From assembly GCA_016234115.1 (NCBI GenBank), contig JACRHD010000012.1:62001-126000 (forward strand): a DNA stretch of 64,000 nucleotides, read 5' to 3'. A program made the translations under genes and the position numbers. The notes under the pieces were generated by a model. The model saw nothing but the letters and a program-made list of their open reading frames with translations, searched no databases and had not been told where the DNA came from. Below, one piece after another: positions 6,979 through 19,801 of the stretch. Positions within the stretch are counted from its first letter, which is position 1; each line of letters begins with the position of its first letter. Origin of the DNA: Nitrospirota bacterium (GTDB lineage Bacteria; Nitrospirota; Thermodesulfovibrionia; UBA6902).

Positions 6979-8256
6979 ATGATAAAGAAAATTCTTCTCC
7001 TCGCGGCGTTCCTTCTGCTCGCGTCCCATTTTGCCCGGTCTTCCGCAGCGGATATCATTGTGATCAACGTCGAAGGCGTCGTTAATCCGGTGATGTCCGA
7101 ATTCATTTCAAAGAGTCTCGATGACGCCGCAGCCGGCAAGGCCGAGCTGCTCGTCATCAAACTCGATACCCCCGGCGGGCTTGATACTTCGATGAGGTCG
7201 ATCGTAAAAAAGATCACCGCCAGCGAAGTGCCTGTCGCGGTGTATGTGTCTCCGGGCGGCGCGCGCGCCGCGTCCGCCGGGGTGTTCATAACGCTCTCGG
7301 CGCATGTGGCGGCCATGGCCCCCGGCACGAATATCGGCGCCGCTCATCCAGTAGGCGTCGGGGAAAAGATGGACAAGACTATAGCTGAGAAGGCGACAAA
7401 CGATGCCTCGGCATATATAAAATCCATCGCTGAAAAAAGGGGGAGGAACGCCGGATGGGCGGAAAAGGCCGTCAGGGAAAGCGTCTCCATAACTGAGACG
7501 GAGGCGCTGAGCTTAAAGGTCATCGACTTCATTGCCGCGGACCTGACGACATTGCTCGATATGATCGATCAAAAGGTCGTCGAGACCCCCGGCGGCAAAC
7601 ACGCTATTAAGACAAAAGGGCTCAACATCCAATACAGGGAGATGAGCGTCAGGCATAAAATACTGGACTTTATCAGCGACCCGAATGTGGCCTACCTGCT
7701 CATGCTCCTCGGTTTTTACGGGATATTCTTTGAAATGACAAATCCCGGCGCGATCTTCCCCGGGGTCTTCGGGGCCATTTCACTGATACTCGCTTTCTAC
7801 TCTTTTCAGACCCTGCCGGTAAACTACGCGGGGCTCCTCCTGATCCTTTTGGCCATCATTCTGTTTATTCTTGAAATCAAGATCACGTCTTACGGCGTTC
7901 TTTCCATCGGCGGCATAATATCCATGCTGATCGGTTCGCTCATGCTCTTTGAATCGCCGCTTCCCTTTTTCAAACTCTCTCTTAACGTGATCCTTCCCGC
8001 TGTGCTCATTACGGCCCTCTTCTTCATACTGACAATCAGGCTTGCCTTAAAGGCTTACAGGCAGAGGCCCGTTACCGGCTCCGAAGGACTTGTCGGCCTT
8101 GAAGGCCGGGCCAGGACCGATGTTTACAGGGACGGGCTTGTCTTTGTTCACGGGGAGATATGGAAGGCATACAGCGACGAACCCGTCGGCGCCGGCGAAA
8201 AAATCGTTGTTGAAAAGATGGAAAACCTGAAGCTGAAGGTCAGGCGATTGCCGTAG
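6979..8256 (+). CDS. nfeD: NfeD-type membrane serine protease (ClpP class)
   Basis: A long NfeD protein of 425 residues. A signal peptide is followed by a ClpP-like serine protease domain with DTPGGLDT (63-70), the nucleophile S99 in ARAASAG and the probable Lys base K138 in EKATND, matching the Ser/Lys dyad of archaeal homologues. Four or five membrane helices span about 230-355. The C-terminal NfeD OB-fold domain is around 365-425. The family cleaves hydrophobic C-termini of stomatin-like proteins. A slipin gene is in the window (22.9 kb) but not adjacent. The ATG at 6979 is the first in frame and has no Shine-Dalgarno sequence. Confidence 0.85.
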   Translation: MIKKILLLAAFLLLASHFARSSAADIIVINVEGVVNPVMSEFISKSLDDAAAGKAELLVIKLDTPGGLDTSMRSIVKKITASEVPVAVYVSPGGARAASAGVFITLSAHVAAMAPGTNIGAAHPVGVGEKMDKTIAEKATNDASAYIKSIAEKRGRNAGWAEKAVRESVSITETEALSLKVIDFIAADLTTLLDMIDQKVVETPGGKHAIKTKGLNIQYREMSVRHKILDFISDPNVAYLLMLLGFYGIFFEMTNPGAIFPGVFGAISLILAFYSFQTLPVNYAGLLLILLAIILFILEIKITSYGVLSIGGIISMLIGSLMLFESPLPFFKLSLNVILPAVLITALFFILTIRLALKAYRQRPVTGSEGLVGLEGRARTDVYRDGLVFVHGEIWKAYSDEPVGAGEKIVVEKMENLKLKVRRLP

Positions 8257-8437
8257 GGGCGCACTGCTCGCGCGCCCTTCTTTATGCGCGCGCCCTCATG
8301 TATTTTAATCATATTCATCAAGGCGATATCATCGACAGAGGAAGGGCAGACACTCAGGACTGCCCCTGCGATTACATGGCGCCTTCATCTGTCGAGCCAT
8401 CCCTTGAACTTCCAAATTATCTGTTGTAAAGTATTCT
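8253..8437. other. nfeD-kdsB gap with GC-rich palindromes
   Basis: It begins with GTAGGGGCG, the start of a dispersed palindrome family, then GC-rich inverted GGGCGC/GCGCGCCC pairs (about 8256-8300) that could act as a weak terminator. I see no convincing gene in the rest. Confidence 0.5.
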
Positions 8438-12178
<3,741 letters not shown>

Positions 12179-12202
12179 ATAATTGCATTAGTCAGAGAGA
12201 AA

Positions 12203-12523
12203 ATGCGTAACAAGAGGCGACAGCAGGTTGCAGACAACAGAAAAAAGAGACGGCTCGTGTTCCTTACTCTCGGCGTCCTGCTCTTTATATACCTGACTTA
12301 CAACCTGATCGCCGGAGAGAGCGGCGTGCTTAAATACATCGAGCTCAGGAGCATGAAAGAAAAAATGCTTGCCGAGACCAATGTCATGAAAGCCCGGAAT
12401 GAGGACATCGATAGTGAAATAAAGAACCTTGAAAAGGCCCCGGAACTCCTTGAAGAGCATGCAAGGGAATACGGACTGACAAAAGAGGGCGAGTGGATCT
12501 TTAAGTTCGAGGACAAAAAATAA
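12203..12523 (+). CDS. ftsB: FtsB/DivIC-family cell division protein
   Basis: A 106-residue bitopic membrane protein. A basic N-terminus is followed by one membrane helix (about 17-37, LVFLTLGVLLFIYLTYNLI) and a coiled coil. The C-terminal segment EEHAREYGLTKEGEWIFKF is typical of septum formation initiators. In the divisome it would bridge FtsL and FtsQ and signal to FtsWI. Its position just after eno supports FtsB. Confidence 0.8.
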   Translation: MRNKRRQQVADNRKKRRLVFLTLGVLLFIYLTYNLIAGESGVLKYIELRSMKEKMLAETNVMKARNEDIDSEIKNLEKAPELLEEHAREYGLTKEGEWIFKFEDKK

Positions 12524-12537
12524 TCAGGCTAAAACTA

Positions 12538-12611
12538 TTAATACACGGATGACCGCAGATTTGATTGAAATTTATTTTCGAATCTGTTTAATCTTCGAAA
12601 TCCGTGGATGA
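12538..12611. repeat. ACGGAT-type inverted element
   Basis: Opens with ACACGGATGACCGCAGATT and closes with AATCTTCGAAATCCGTGGAT, so the ends are complementary around an AT-rich middle. Related copies are near 23.75 kb and 55.0 kb. Confidence 0.65.
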
Positions 12612-12620
12612 GGGTCATTT

Positions 12621-12992
12621 ATGTATGAGTTAATGATAGAAACAAGCTTCTCCGCTGCGCATCAGCTCAGGGGATATAAAGGGAAATGCGAATCGTTGCA
12701 CGGCCACAACTGGCGGATCCAGGTAATTGTATCCTCAGAAAGGCTTAACGATACAGGCATCGTGATCGACTTTCACGAGCTGAAAGCCGTGACCAAAGAC
12801 GCCATATCGCCGCTCGATCATTCATTCCTGAACGATGTTTTCCCCTTCACTGAAATAAACCCGTCTTCCGAGAATATCGCAAAATGGATATATGACACGA
12901 TCAGAAAAAAGCTGTATGAAAACAATTGCACCGTGTCTTCCGTAACCGTGTGGGAAAACGACACGGCCTCTGCCACGTATTATGAAGCATAG
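12621..12992 (+). CDS. queD: 6-carboxy-5,6,7,8-tetrahydropterin synthase
   Basis: QueD makes the substrate of QueE from dihydroneopterin triphosphate. The 123-residue protein has the zinc ligands H14 (SAAHQL), H27 and H29 (LHGHNW), the catalytic Cys23 (GKCESLHGH), the VIDFHELK strand and DHSFLND. It is full length, preceded by an ACGGAT-type repeat and not obviously in an operon. Confidence 0.9.
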   Translation: MYELMIETSFSAAHQLRGYKGKCESLHGHNWRIQVIVSSERLNDTGIVIDFHELKAVTKDAISPLDHSFLNDVFPFTEINPSSENIAKWIYDTIRKKLYENNCTVSSVTVWENDTASATYYEA

Positions 12993-13007
12993 GGCATTCT
13001 GAAGAGG

Positions 13008-13078
13008 AGTAGTTAGTAGCAAGTAGTAAGTAGTTAAGGGACAGCTTTAAGAAAATTTCCCCCTAACTACTCACTACC
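13008..13078. repeat. Inverted heptanucleotide arrays after queD
   Basis: Left arm AGTAGTT, AGTAGCA, AGTAGTA, AGTAGTT (13008-13040) and right arm CCCTAACTACTCACTACC (13061-13078) form a hairpin between the convergent queD and lipoprotein genes and may act in termination. Confidence 0.8.
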
Positions 13079-13087
13079 GGTGGTTTG

Positions 13088-13990
13088 TCAGGTCTCCGAA
13101 AGGCCTGTTTTTACATTCAACGGTAAAATCAGCTCCCCTCCCCGTCCGTCACTCACCGATATTACTACGTCGCGGCTTTCCGTGTCTCCGGGAGGGACCT
13201 GCCAGGTAATAACACCTTTCTCCGGATCAACCGTCATGCCCTGGGGGCCGTCTTTAAGAGTATAGGTAAGACTGTCTCCATCGGGGTCGGCGGCAGTTAT
13301 CTGATACACATAGGTCTTCCCGTCAAAAGAAGGGACGCTTTCTGTGATCACCGGCAGGGAGTTATAGACGCTCTTTTTTAAACGGACGCCTTTCCCAGGG
13401 CCTTCGTCGTCAAAGGGAGTTACTTCAACCGTTATTATGTCCCCCTTTTTGAGCTCTGTTTCCAGATAATTTTCTTCGCCCGCGAAAACGTCGTTGAGGG
13501 ACCATTTATATCTGAAAGAGATTGCATCGTGGTCGGCATCGCCGGCTTTTACGGCAATGGTAAGCCGGGACCCTGATTTAGGGGTCTGCGGAAGCAGCCG
13601 GGCTTCTGATATTACCGGAGGCGTGTTTTGAACAACTATCTCGTTGGACCGGTATTGCTTGTCGCCCTTTATTATCGAAGCGCGGACCACGTCACCCTTG
13701 CAAAGGTCTGAGGCGGAAAAACTGGTCCCTTTTACGGAGTCCTTGCGAATATCGTTTACATACCATTGAATCTCGCCTTTGCTCAGCACCGATTTGGCCG
13801 CCTTCAGCGTAAGGACCGTTTGGGCCGTGGCCTGGTCCGGTTTAATAACGCATGCAGTGTCGCTTTCCGCAGGCGGCGATAAGGTGACGCCACTGTGTTC
13901 TTCAGTGACCCCGGAATTCTCCGGAGACCCACTGCAGCCTGACAGCATAGATGCAATCATAACGACGGCCATGCAGAAAGCGCCTTTCAT
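13088..13990 (-). CDS. Lipoprotein with Ig-like/cadherin-like repeats, last gene of the pilY1 operon
   Basis: A 300-residue protein with a lipoprotein signal (MKGAFCMAVVMIASMLSGC). The mature part has repeated beta-sandwich segments, each with PVI..AR/SV strands and acidic turns such as AGDADHDAISFRYKW and AADPDGDSLTYTL, as in cadherin/He_PIG-type domains. The ATG at 13990 is taken over a longer frame because the signal starts there. It starts 25 bases after the pilY1 stop. It is probably a surface or periplasmic partner of the pilus tip, but there is no direct evidence. Confidence 0.7.
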   Translation of the reverse strand: MKGAFCMAVVMIASMLSGCSGSPENSGVTEEHSGVTLSPPAESDTACVIKPDQATAQTVLTLKAAKSVLSKGEIQWYVNDIRKDSVKGTSFSASDLCKGDVVRASIIKGDKQYRSNEIVVQNTPPVISEARLLPQTPKSGSRLTIAVKAGDADHDAISFRYKWSLNDVFAGEENYLETELKKGDIITVEVTPFDDEGPGKGVRLKKSVYNSLPVITESVPSFDGKTYVYQITAADPDGDSLTYTLKDGPQGMTVDPEKGVITWQVPPGDTESRDVVISVSDGRGGELILPLNVKTGLSET

Positions 13991-14015
13991 CCTTCCGCCT
14001 TCATCCTTTTCACTG

Positions 14016-17000
14016 TCACTGTATCTCCTCACTCTTCCAGCCGGCAACGCCGCTCTTTATAGACAAAGGGGTAATGCTTTCAAAACCGATTATATTACCC
14101 GTGGACTGTTGAATGAAGCTCTTGGCCGTGCCGCTTTTTGTTATCTGCACACTCGGAGACGTGGCCCACCCCTCTTCAATGGACATTACCCTTGCGACAT
14201 TATCGGATGGGTTCGCCTCGGTCTGCTGTTCCTTGAACACATATTCCCTGTAGGCGGTCCCGGTTTTATAATATACCGCATAAACATTACTCCTGCCTTC
14301 GTAAGCGCATAAATCGGTGCCGGGGACGTAGGACGGCCATATTACGAGACCGCCTACCACAACGGGTTTCGCGTGGACCCTTTCTCCGTTGTGAGCGAGC
14401 GCATTGCCGGTATAATCCACAGCTTCACCCACATTCTTGAAATACATGGCCCAGCCGTCGCAAGTGTTGGCGACGTTGATCAGTTCGGTCCAGCTCGATG
14501 CGGTCCCGCAGCCGCCCGATAAACCCGACACATTGCCGTCTATATCTACAACGGCGCCGGAGACATCAAAGAGCGTCGAATAAGACGTTGTGCAACTGCC
14601 GTCCCAGCAGCCGTCCTTGATCGCGTAAAAAGCCCCTGAATCAGTCACGTTTTTGTCGTTTGATCCCAAAAACTGTCCTGTGCCGAAATATACCCATAAC
14701 TTGGCCATGTCATCCATCGCAGCCGAAGGCGCGGAGGTGATCCGTTTGGCTACGTCATTGGCGCCCGCAATCGTGTTTACGTTTGCGGCCGTGGACAGGA
14801 CCCACGAGGAAGGGTTCGCGCTGTCTCCGCTGTCCGTTGTGATCCTCTTCATGAGGGCGTTCCAGTTCGCGCCCGTCTTTATGTTTTCACCGATATATAT
14901 CACGTCCACGTCGTAGTCGATATCGACGTCGACGCCGATCGGGTCAGACAGAAATGTGCTCGCATTGCCCGTCGGTATTTTCCAGAAGTTAGTGTTCTGT
15001 CCCCATGCGTTTACGACGCCGTTGACGCCTCCCGAGATCTTCAGGGCAAACACGTTTCCGCTCTGAAAGGCTGTAATGTTTGAATTGGTATCATAGTTGG
15101 TCGGGCCTGACCCGAAGACGACAAACCAGCTCTCGCCGACTTTCGCAAGCGATGGGTAGGACATGCTGAGGCCGAGCGCAGAATCGGAGAAGGTCCAGAG
15201 CAGTCTCGGATTGAGAGGGTCCGTTACGTCGAGAGCGAAATATTCCGGGGAAGCGCTGTAATTGGCGCCCGAGGTCCAGCTTATGCTTTTACCCCCGTAG
15301 CGAAAACCCCCGATCAGTATGGTCCCCCACCCTCCTGGATGTACTGCGTCGGCGTTGAAGATTTTGACGTCCGCTACTTTAGGCTTCATGTCCACGTGGT
15401 AGACGTGCGTATAATTCGTGAGGGTATTCCATTTCAGGTGAGGCAGCAGCCCTCTCGGTATAAAGGCCCAGAGCTCCTGGCCCAAGGGATGGTTTCCCGC
15501 TACGCAGTTTCCGCTGCTGTCCACATCAGTGTAGTACTTGTGTTCACCGGCATTATAACAGCCGCCGTTGAACGCATGGAGCATTCCGTCGTTGGCCCCG
15601 ACGTAAACTACCTGCCTCCTCTTTTTATGAGTGTTGTAGAAATTGGCGTAAGAAGCATCATTATAGAGAAGGTCATAATTGTCCATCGGTTTCGCCACTA
15701 TGGACGGGGTCGAATGGACTATATCGCCCAGCTTCCAGACATTTGTGACATTATTTATCGTAATGCTCCTCTTGCGGTAGCCGGCGGTGTGCCCGGAATC
15801 CGTGATTCCCGTCAGATCATCTCCCCTGATCCATTCTATAATATTTTCCGATTCGATATCATCGGCGGCCCGGAGATAGGGCTTAAGGGTCGTTTTGTTG
15901 GCTGCCGTAAAAGCTACGGTTACAGTGCCGTTAATGGAGGTGTGAATGGTCCTGTCATCGGGACTTGTCTGCCAGAGTTTCTCCCCTCCCTTCCATATAG
16001 CGTTGACATCATCCACTGTAACCTGACCGACGTAGTTGTCCTTGACTCCGTCTCCGCCCATATCACTATATAGCTTGATAACGGTGCCGTCGGCCTGCGT
16101 ATATTCGGTTTCAATAATCCTGTCCGCCGCGTAATCCAGGGCCTTGTTTCCGTTTGAATCTTCTCTGAGATTTCCGTATTTGTCCACAAACAGGGCGTGA
16201 AGATATCCGAGCCAGGTCCTCGACTGCAGACCCTGAATTTTTTCCGGATAGAAATACGCCTGATAAACCGCCCCTTCGCCCTCGCCGGTTGTCGCCAGCA
16301 TGCTTACCGCCGTGCCGGATGAAGTGCGGCGGATCATATCAGTAAACGCGTCGATAAGCGCTGTTTCAAGCGATGTCCCCTCCGCGGCCTCATAAAACGT
16401 GTCGGGGTTTCCATCATTGTCTTCGTCCCATTCATCCTGCAGGTCGGGAATGTTGTTGCCGTTGGAATCCTCGAACCCGCCGTATTTTGATGTCTTCTTC
16501 AGGAGGTCGCGCCCTGTGGCCGAGTCGTCAAAGGCAAAGACCGAATACGTCGTAATACTCTGCACTCCGTCATAATCGCTCCTCATATCATTAGTATGCG
16601 CCCAGTATGCGACCCCCTCGAGATAGTAAGTTCCGTCCATGGCATTTGCGCCAGTACTGTACTGGCTGGCGTAGCCTTCGCGCACTGCGATGCTGTCCAT
16701 ATAGGTCTTCACATTGAATCCCATGGGGTCTGCCACATTCGAGCCCCAATTGCCGCCAGGCATGTTCTTGTCCTTAGTGGATTCACCGTCGGTCAGAATC
16801 AGCACAAAATTTTTCTGGCACGCGTACTGGACGCAGTCATGGGCCGAATAATTGTCGTTCCTGTAGGCCCCTGTTCCACCCCTGATATACCGCGTTGCCT
16901 CGTAAAATGACTCCCCCAGCGGGGTCCACGTGGCGGGGACCATATTTTCGATCTTCGTCATAATGTTAACACCTGTATTGACTTTATCAGTCTGATGCTC

Positions 17001-17810
17001 GGCCCCGCTTTTTATCCAGTCCGCCACATACCCGCCGTCATATCCGTCGCCTTCTTCATACTTCGCGCCCTGGTCATTGAATAACATCAGTCCGAACCTC
17101 AGATTTTCCCAGGACCTCTGGATCAATCCGTACGGTTCGTCCGTATTGCTGAATTTCATCTTGATATTGTAAGTGCCGGCCGTAAAAGAATTACAGGTGC
17201 CGTCCGGAGACACATATATATTATGGCTGAAATTTTTAAAGCATCTTTCGCCCGCAAAAGGGGTATATGCGCCGGCGTCAGCGTACTTTTTGTAAAAATC
17301 CCTGTCGGAACCGTCGACATACAAATAGTTCGGAACGCCGCCGCTCCGCGGGGTGGCCTTCCCTCCCACAAGCACTTTCTTGACGATATCGACCCTTCTC
17401 ATGGTCAGCCAGTTGAGAAAATTCCCGTCCCACGAGCCCGCGGCGTCTTCATAAAAATGACCTCCCGCGTTCGCAGAATAACTGTATCTTGATAGGGGAT
17501 TAAAATAGCCGTAATAACTGTTATCTGTTTCGTCATCGTAAGGGACGTAACTGTTGTCGGGATTCCCGGATACGCCGCCTTTCCCCGGGGTCTTATAGGC
17601 AAATTCATTCATGGAGCCGGAGTTGTCAAGCATTATCAGCACATTGGACGGGACCTGCTGCGACATAAAGGGGGGATATGCAGTATAGTCGATCAACTGG
17701 GGGCCGGCCGCGCCTTTTCCGCCGCCCGGCGGCGCATAAGACCGTTCAGCCGTCAAAAGCGCTATCACGAGGAAAATAAGTATTGAAATTATCTTTTGCA
17801 TTTTATTCAT
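14016..17810 (-). CDS. pilY1: PilY1-type pilus tip/adhesin protein
   Basis: 1264 residues, secreted (signal peptide about 1-25). The N-terminal half is a von Willebrand A-like domain with an incomplete MIDAS motif D62-N-S64-G-S66 and an acidic Ca-binding-like stretch DEWDEDNDGNPDTF. The C-terminal half is a PilY1 beta-propeller (VYVGANDGMLHAFNGG, LWAFIPRGLLPHL) with a Ca-type loop GVDVDIDYDVDVIYIGEN. In type IV pili it primes assembly with the minor pilins, controls retraction and mediates adhesion. It is the sixth gene of the minor-pilin operon. Confidence 0.9.
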   Translation of the reverse strand: MNKMQKIISILIFLVIALLTAERSYAPPGGGKGAAGPQLIDYTAYPPFMSQQVPSNVLIMLDNSGSMNEFAYKTPGKGGVSGNPDNSYVPYDDETDNSYYGYFNPLSRYSYSANAGGHFYEDAAGSWDGNFLNWLTMRRVDIVKKVLVGGKATPRSGGVPNYLYVDGSDRDFYKKYADAGAYTPFAGERCFKNFSHNIYVSPDGTCNSFTAGTYNIKMKFSNTDEPYGLIQRSWENLRFGLMLFNDQGAKYEEGDGYDGGYVADWIKSGAEHQTDKVNTGVNIMTKIENMVPATWTPLGESFYEATRYIRGGTGAYRNDNYSAHDCVQYACQKNFVLILTDGESTKDKNMPGGNWGSNVADPMGFNVKTYMDSIAVREGYASQYSTGANAMDGTYYLEGVAYWAHTNDMRSDYDGVQSITTYSVFAFDDSATGRDLLKKTSKYGGFEDSNGNNIPDLQDEWDEDNDGNPDTFYEAAEGTSLETALIDAFTDMIRRTSSGTAVSMLATTGEGEGAVYQAYFYPEKIQGLQSRTWLGYLHALFVDKYGNLREDSNGNKALDYAADRIIETEYTQADGTVIKLYSDMGGDGVKDNYVGQVTVDDVNAIWKGGEKLWQTSPDDRTIHTSINGTVTVAFTAANKTTLKPYLRAADDIESENIIEWIRGDDLTGITDSGHTAGYRKRSITINNVTNVWKLGDIVHSTPSIVAKPMDNYDLLYNDASYANFYNTHKKRRQVVYVGANDGMLHAFNGGCYNAGEHKYYTDVDSSGNCVAGNHPLGQELWAFIPRGLLPHLKWNTLTNYTHVYHVDMKPKVADVKIFNADAVHPGGWGTILIGGFRYGGKSISWTSGANYSASPEYFALDVTDPLNPRLLWTFSDSALGLSMSYPSLAKVGESWFVVFGSGPTNYDTNSNITAFQSGNVFALKISGGVNGVVNAWGQNTNFWKIPTGNASTFLSDPIGVDVDIDYDVDVIYIGENIKTGANWNALMKRITTDSGDSANPSSWVLSTAANVNTIAGANDVAKRITSAPSAAMDDMAKLWVYFGTGQFLGSNDKNVTDSGAFYAIKDGCWDGSCTTSYSTLFDVSGAVVDIDGNVSGLSGGCGTASSWTELINVANTCDGWAMYFKNVGEAVDYTGNALAHNGERVHAKPVVVGGLVIWPSYVPGTDLCAYEGRSNVYAVYYKTGTAYREYVFKEQQTEANPSDNVARVMSIEEGWATSPSVQITKSGTAKSFIQQSTGNIIGFESITPLSIKSGVAGWKSEEIQ

Positions 17811-17818
17811 AACTCCCC

Positions 17819-18178
17819 CTAAGCCCTCAGATTCAGCTTCACGATAACCAGCTCCTTGACTACACCGTCTTCTATACGGGCCGTTACCTCAGCCGACTTC
17901 ATGGCTTTAAAGAACGAGAAATCGCTTATCGTTAATCCCTGATAGCTCATGTGCGTATCCGGCGACAGGCCGTATTCCTTGCCGCCGATAACAACGGACA
18001 CTTTTGATATCTTTGTCATTAATCCGCTGATCAGGTCCTGTTTGCCGGCCGCTGCATCGATGCCGCTGACAGCGGAATTGCCGTTGCGGCGATAGGACTC
18101 CCTTTCCCGTGTGCCGCTCCAGGATTCGGATGTCCCGGCCAGAAATAATAAGACCGTTATTAATGCAAGCGCCTTCAT
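17819..18178 (-). CDS. Unknown secreted protein in the minor pilin operon
   Basis: A 119-residue protein with a clear signal peptide (MKALALITVLLFLAGTSES). It has no cysteines and no membrane segment after the signal. It ends in a compact beta-rich part (KVSVVIGGKEYGLSPDTHM, then EVTARIEDGVVKELVIVKL). The ATG at 18178 has GGAGGTCAT just before it. It lies between pilX and pilY1 with short gaps, so a role in pilus assembly is likely, but I do not recognise a family. Confidence 0.6.
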   Translation of the reverse strand: MKALALITVLLFLAGTSESWSGTRERESYRRNGNSAVSGIDAAAGKQDLISGLMTKISKVSVVIGGKEYGLSPDTHMSYQGLTISDFSFFKAMKSAEVTARIEDGVVKELVIVKLNLRA

Positions 18179-18191
18179 ATGACCTCCATTC

Positions 18192-18776
18192 TTATTTTGG
18201 CACATATCTGTATATGGCCCCTACGTTTCCCTGGGAATTCGTTATCGCTTCGCTGCTCTCCGAATTTATCCTGTAGTATGTATAGAAACCGGTGCCGCCG
18301 CTCTTCCCCACTCCCTCATACCCTGAAGCAAACTCAATGGCGGTACCGCCTATCCATTTGGAATACATTTTATCTATATCCACGGCAAGATTCTGGTCCG
18401 CAACGGCAACATCACTGTTACCGTCATTATCAAATGCCGTGGTCCTGAGCTCAGCAGGCAAATTCGTGTCCGTTACGATGGCCGTAAAACCCTGCGTGTC
18501 CATTTCCCTGACGCCGCGTTCGATTACGGCGGTGCATATCTCTGCGCCTCCATCAGCGCTGGAGACATGCCTCTCCCTGAGTCTTATATTCCCCGAAAGC
18601 ATATTTTCGACTGAACTTGTGCCTATCGCCGTCATGCCGACAACAGTCAGCACAAGCAGCAGCAGCAGCACCGTGATGAGGACATAGCCGTTATCGTTTG
18701 CTCCTCTGCCCGAACCCTTTGCTCCATGCCCTCTGTTCTTTGCCCTATGCGTCGTCATGTGCATGTGTGTCTTCAT
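18192..18776 (-). CDS. pilX: PilX-like minor pilin / pilus assembly protein
   Basis: About 194 residues. The PilX_N signature is NGYVLITVLLLLLVLTVVGMTAIGTSSVEN, here with the hydrophobic helix at about residues 29-52. The ATG at 18776 overlaps the pilW stop by 4 bases (ATGA) and is chosen for that reason. The basic N-terminal extension before the helix is unusually long (about 28 residues) and is encoded by a GGGCAAA/GGGCATG heptamer-like repeat (about 18701-18750). The leader may therefore be altered by insertion. Confidence 0.8.
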   Translation of the reverse strand: MKTHMHMTTHRAKNRGHGAKGSGRGANDNGYVLITVLLLLLVLTVVGMTAIGTSSVENMLSGNIRLRERHVSSADGGAEICTAVIERGVREMDTQGFTAIVTDTNLPAELRTTAFDNDGNSDVAVADQNLAVDIDKMYSKWIGGTAIEFASGYEGVGKSGGTGFYTYYRINSESSEAITNSQGNVGAIYRYVPK

Positions 18777-19801
18777 TTGTTTCTCATGGTCGCAATGGCC
18801 TGCCACCATCTCCTCCTGAAATCGTCGTTTGTCTGTGCATGATTACGGTTTTCAATTACGGCAGGAGGGTCCCCCTGTCCGTCATAATTGAGGTCGGGCC
18901 TGTTCGACCTTGCGAGAATATTTACGCGTACGGCGCGTATTGTGGAAGGGTCCGCTATGACGGACCCGTCAACAAAATCGGGGCCGTCGACAATACCGCT
19001 GCCGTCATCGTCAACCTGTCCGTCCCCGTCGGCATCCACAGCGTATGCAAGCTGAAAATCTTCTACAAATTCTGCAACGACCTCGTCATCCGAGGCCGCT
19101 ATGCCGGTGCAGGCCGGGAGAACGGCGCCCCTCCGTATTCTCCGGAGAGTAGAATTTGCATCGACGCAAAACGTGGCGTCTTCCACGAGATAAACGGGTC
19201 TGCCCGCATCGCAGTCCCCGTCGCCGTCAGTATCCACCAGAGGAAAATCCACCGTCAAGGCCTTGTCAAAAGTTATGCCTGCTGATGAATCACACGTGCC
19301 GCCTGACAGAGTGCAGGCCTGCACTCTTACAAAATCGATGCCGTCGATGCTGAGATATTGCCTGTCCGTTGTATTGGGACCGTCCGTGCCCGAGTAGATA
19401 ATACGGACCTGCGTAGATCCCATCTGCACGCTGTTGGGGCAAGCGCTCCCCGGACCAATCCCCACGGGCCAGAGCGTTCCTATCATCCTGAAGCCTCCCA
19501 CGATTGTGAACGCGTCGGCGGCAGCGTTACCGTCAACCGGAGTTATGACGGATGTGTATCCGTTGACCGGATCGGTATTCATCTCCTGCGGCGCTCCGAA
19601 ACCCGCGCCCTTGATATCGTTCAATATCAGGTCATGAGCTATCTTTGACTGCGTATTCACCTCCGAGACGCTTTCCTGTGTTACAAAGGAGCGGTTCTGC
19701 GTTATATATGTGGCGAAAGAGCCCGCAATCAGGATCAGGCTGATGAATATAGCGATGATCAGCTCTGCAAATGTATATCCATAATCATTACGGTATGACA
19801 T
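18773..19801 (-). CDS. pilW: PilW-like minor pilin
   Basis: A roughly 342-residue prepilin with the cleavage motif YGYTFAELIIAIFISLILIAG near the start. The conserved early segment SKIAHDLILNDIKGAGFG is typical of PilW. Aspartate-rich loops (DTDGDGDCDAG, DADGDGQVDDDGSG) look like Ca-binding. The ATG at 19801 sits 7-8 bases after GAGGTGG, a better fit than the ATG 6 bases upstream. It overlaps the pilV end by 14 bases. Confidence 0.85.
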   Translation of the reverse strand: MSYRNDYGYTFAELIIAIFISLILIAGSFATYITQNRSFVTQESVSEVNTQSKIAHDLILNDIKGAGFGAPQEMNTDPVNGYTSVITPVDGNAAADAFTIVGGFRMIGTLWPVGIGPGSACPNSVQMGSTQVRIIYSGTDGPNTTDRQYLSIDGIDFVRVQACTLSGGTCDSSAGITFDKALTVDFPLVDTDGDGDCDAGRPVYLVEDATFCVDANSTLRRIRRGAVLPACTGIAASDDEVVAEFVEDFQLAYAVDADGDGQVDDDGSGIVDGPDFVDGSVIADPSTIRAVRVNILARSNRPDLNYDGQGDPPAVIENRNHAQTNDDFRRRWWQAIATMRNK

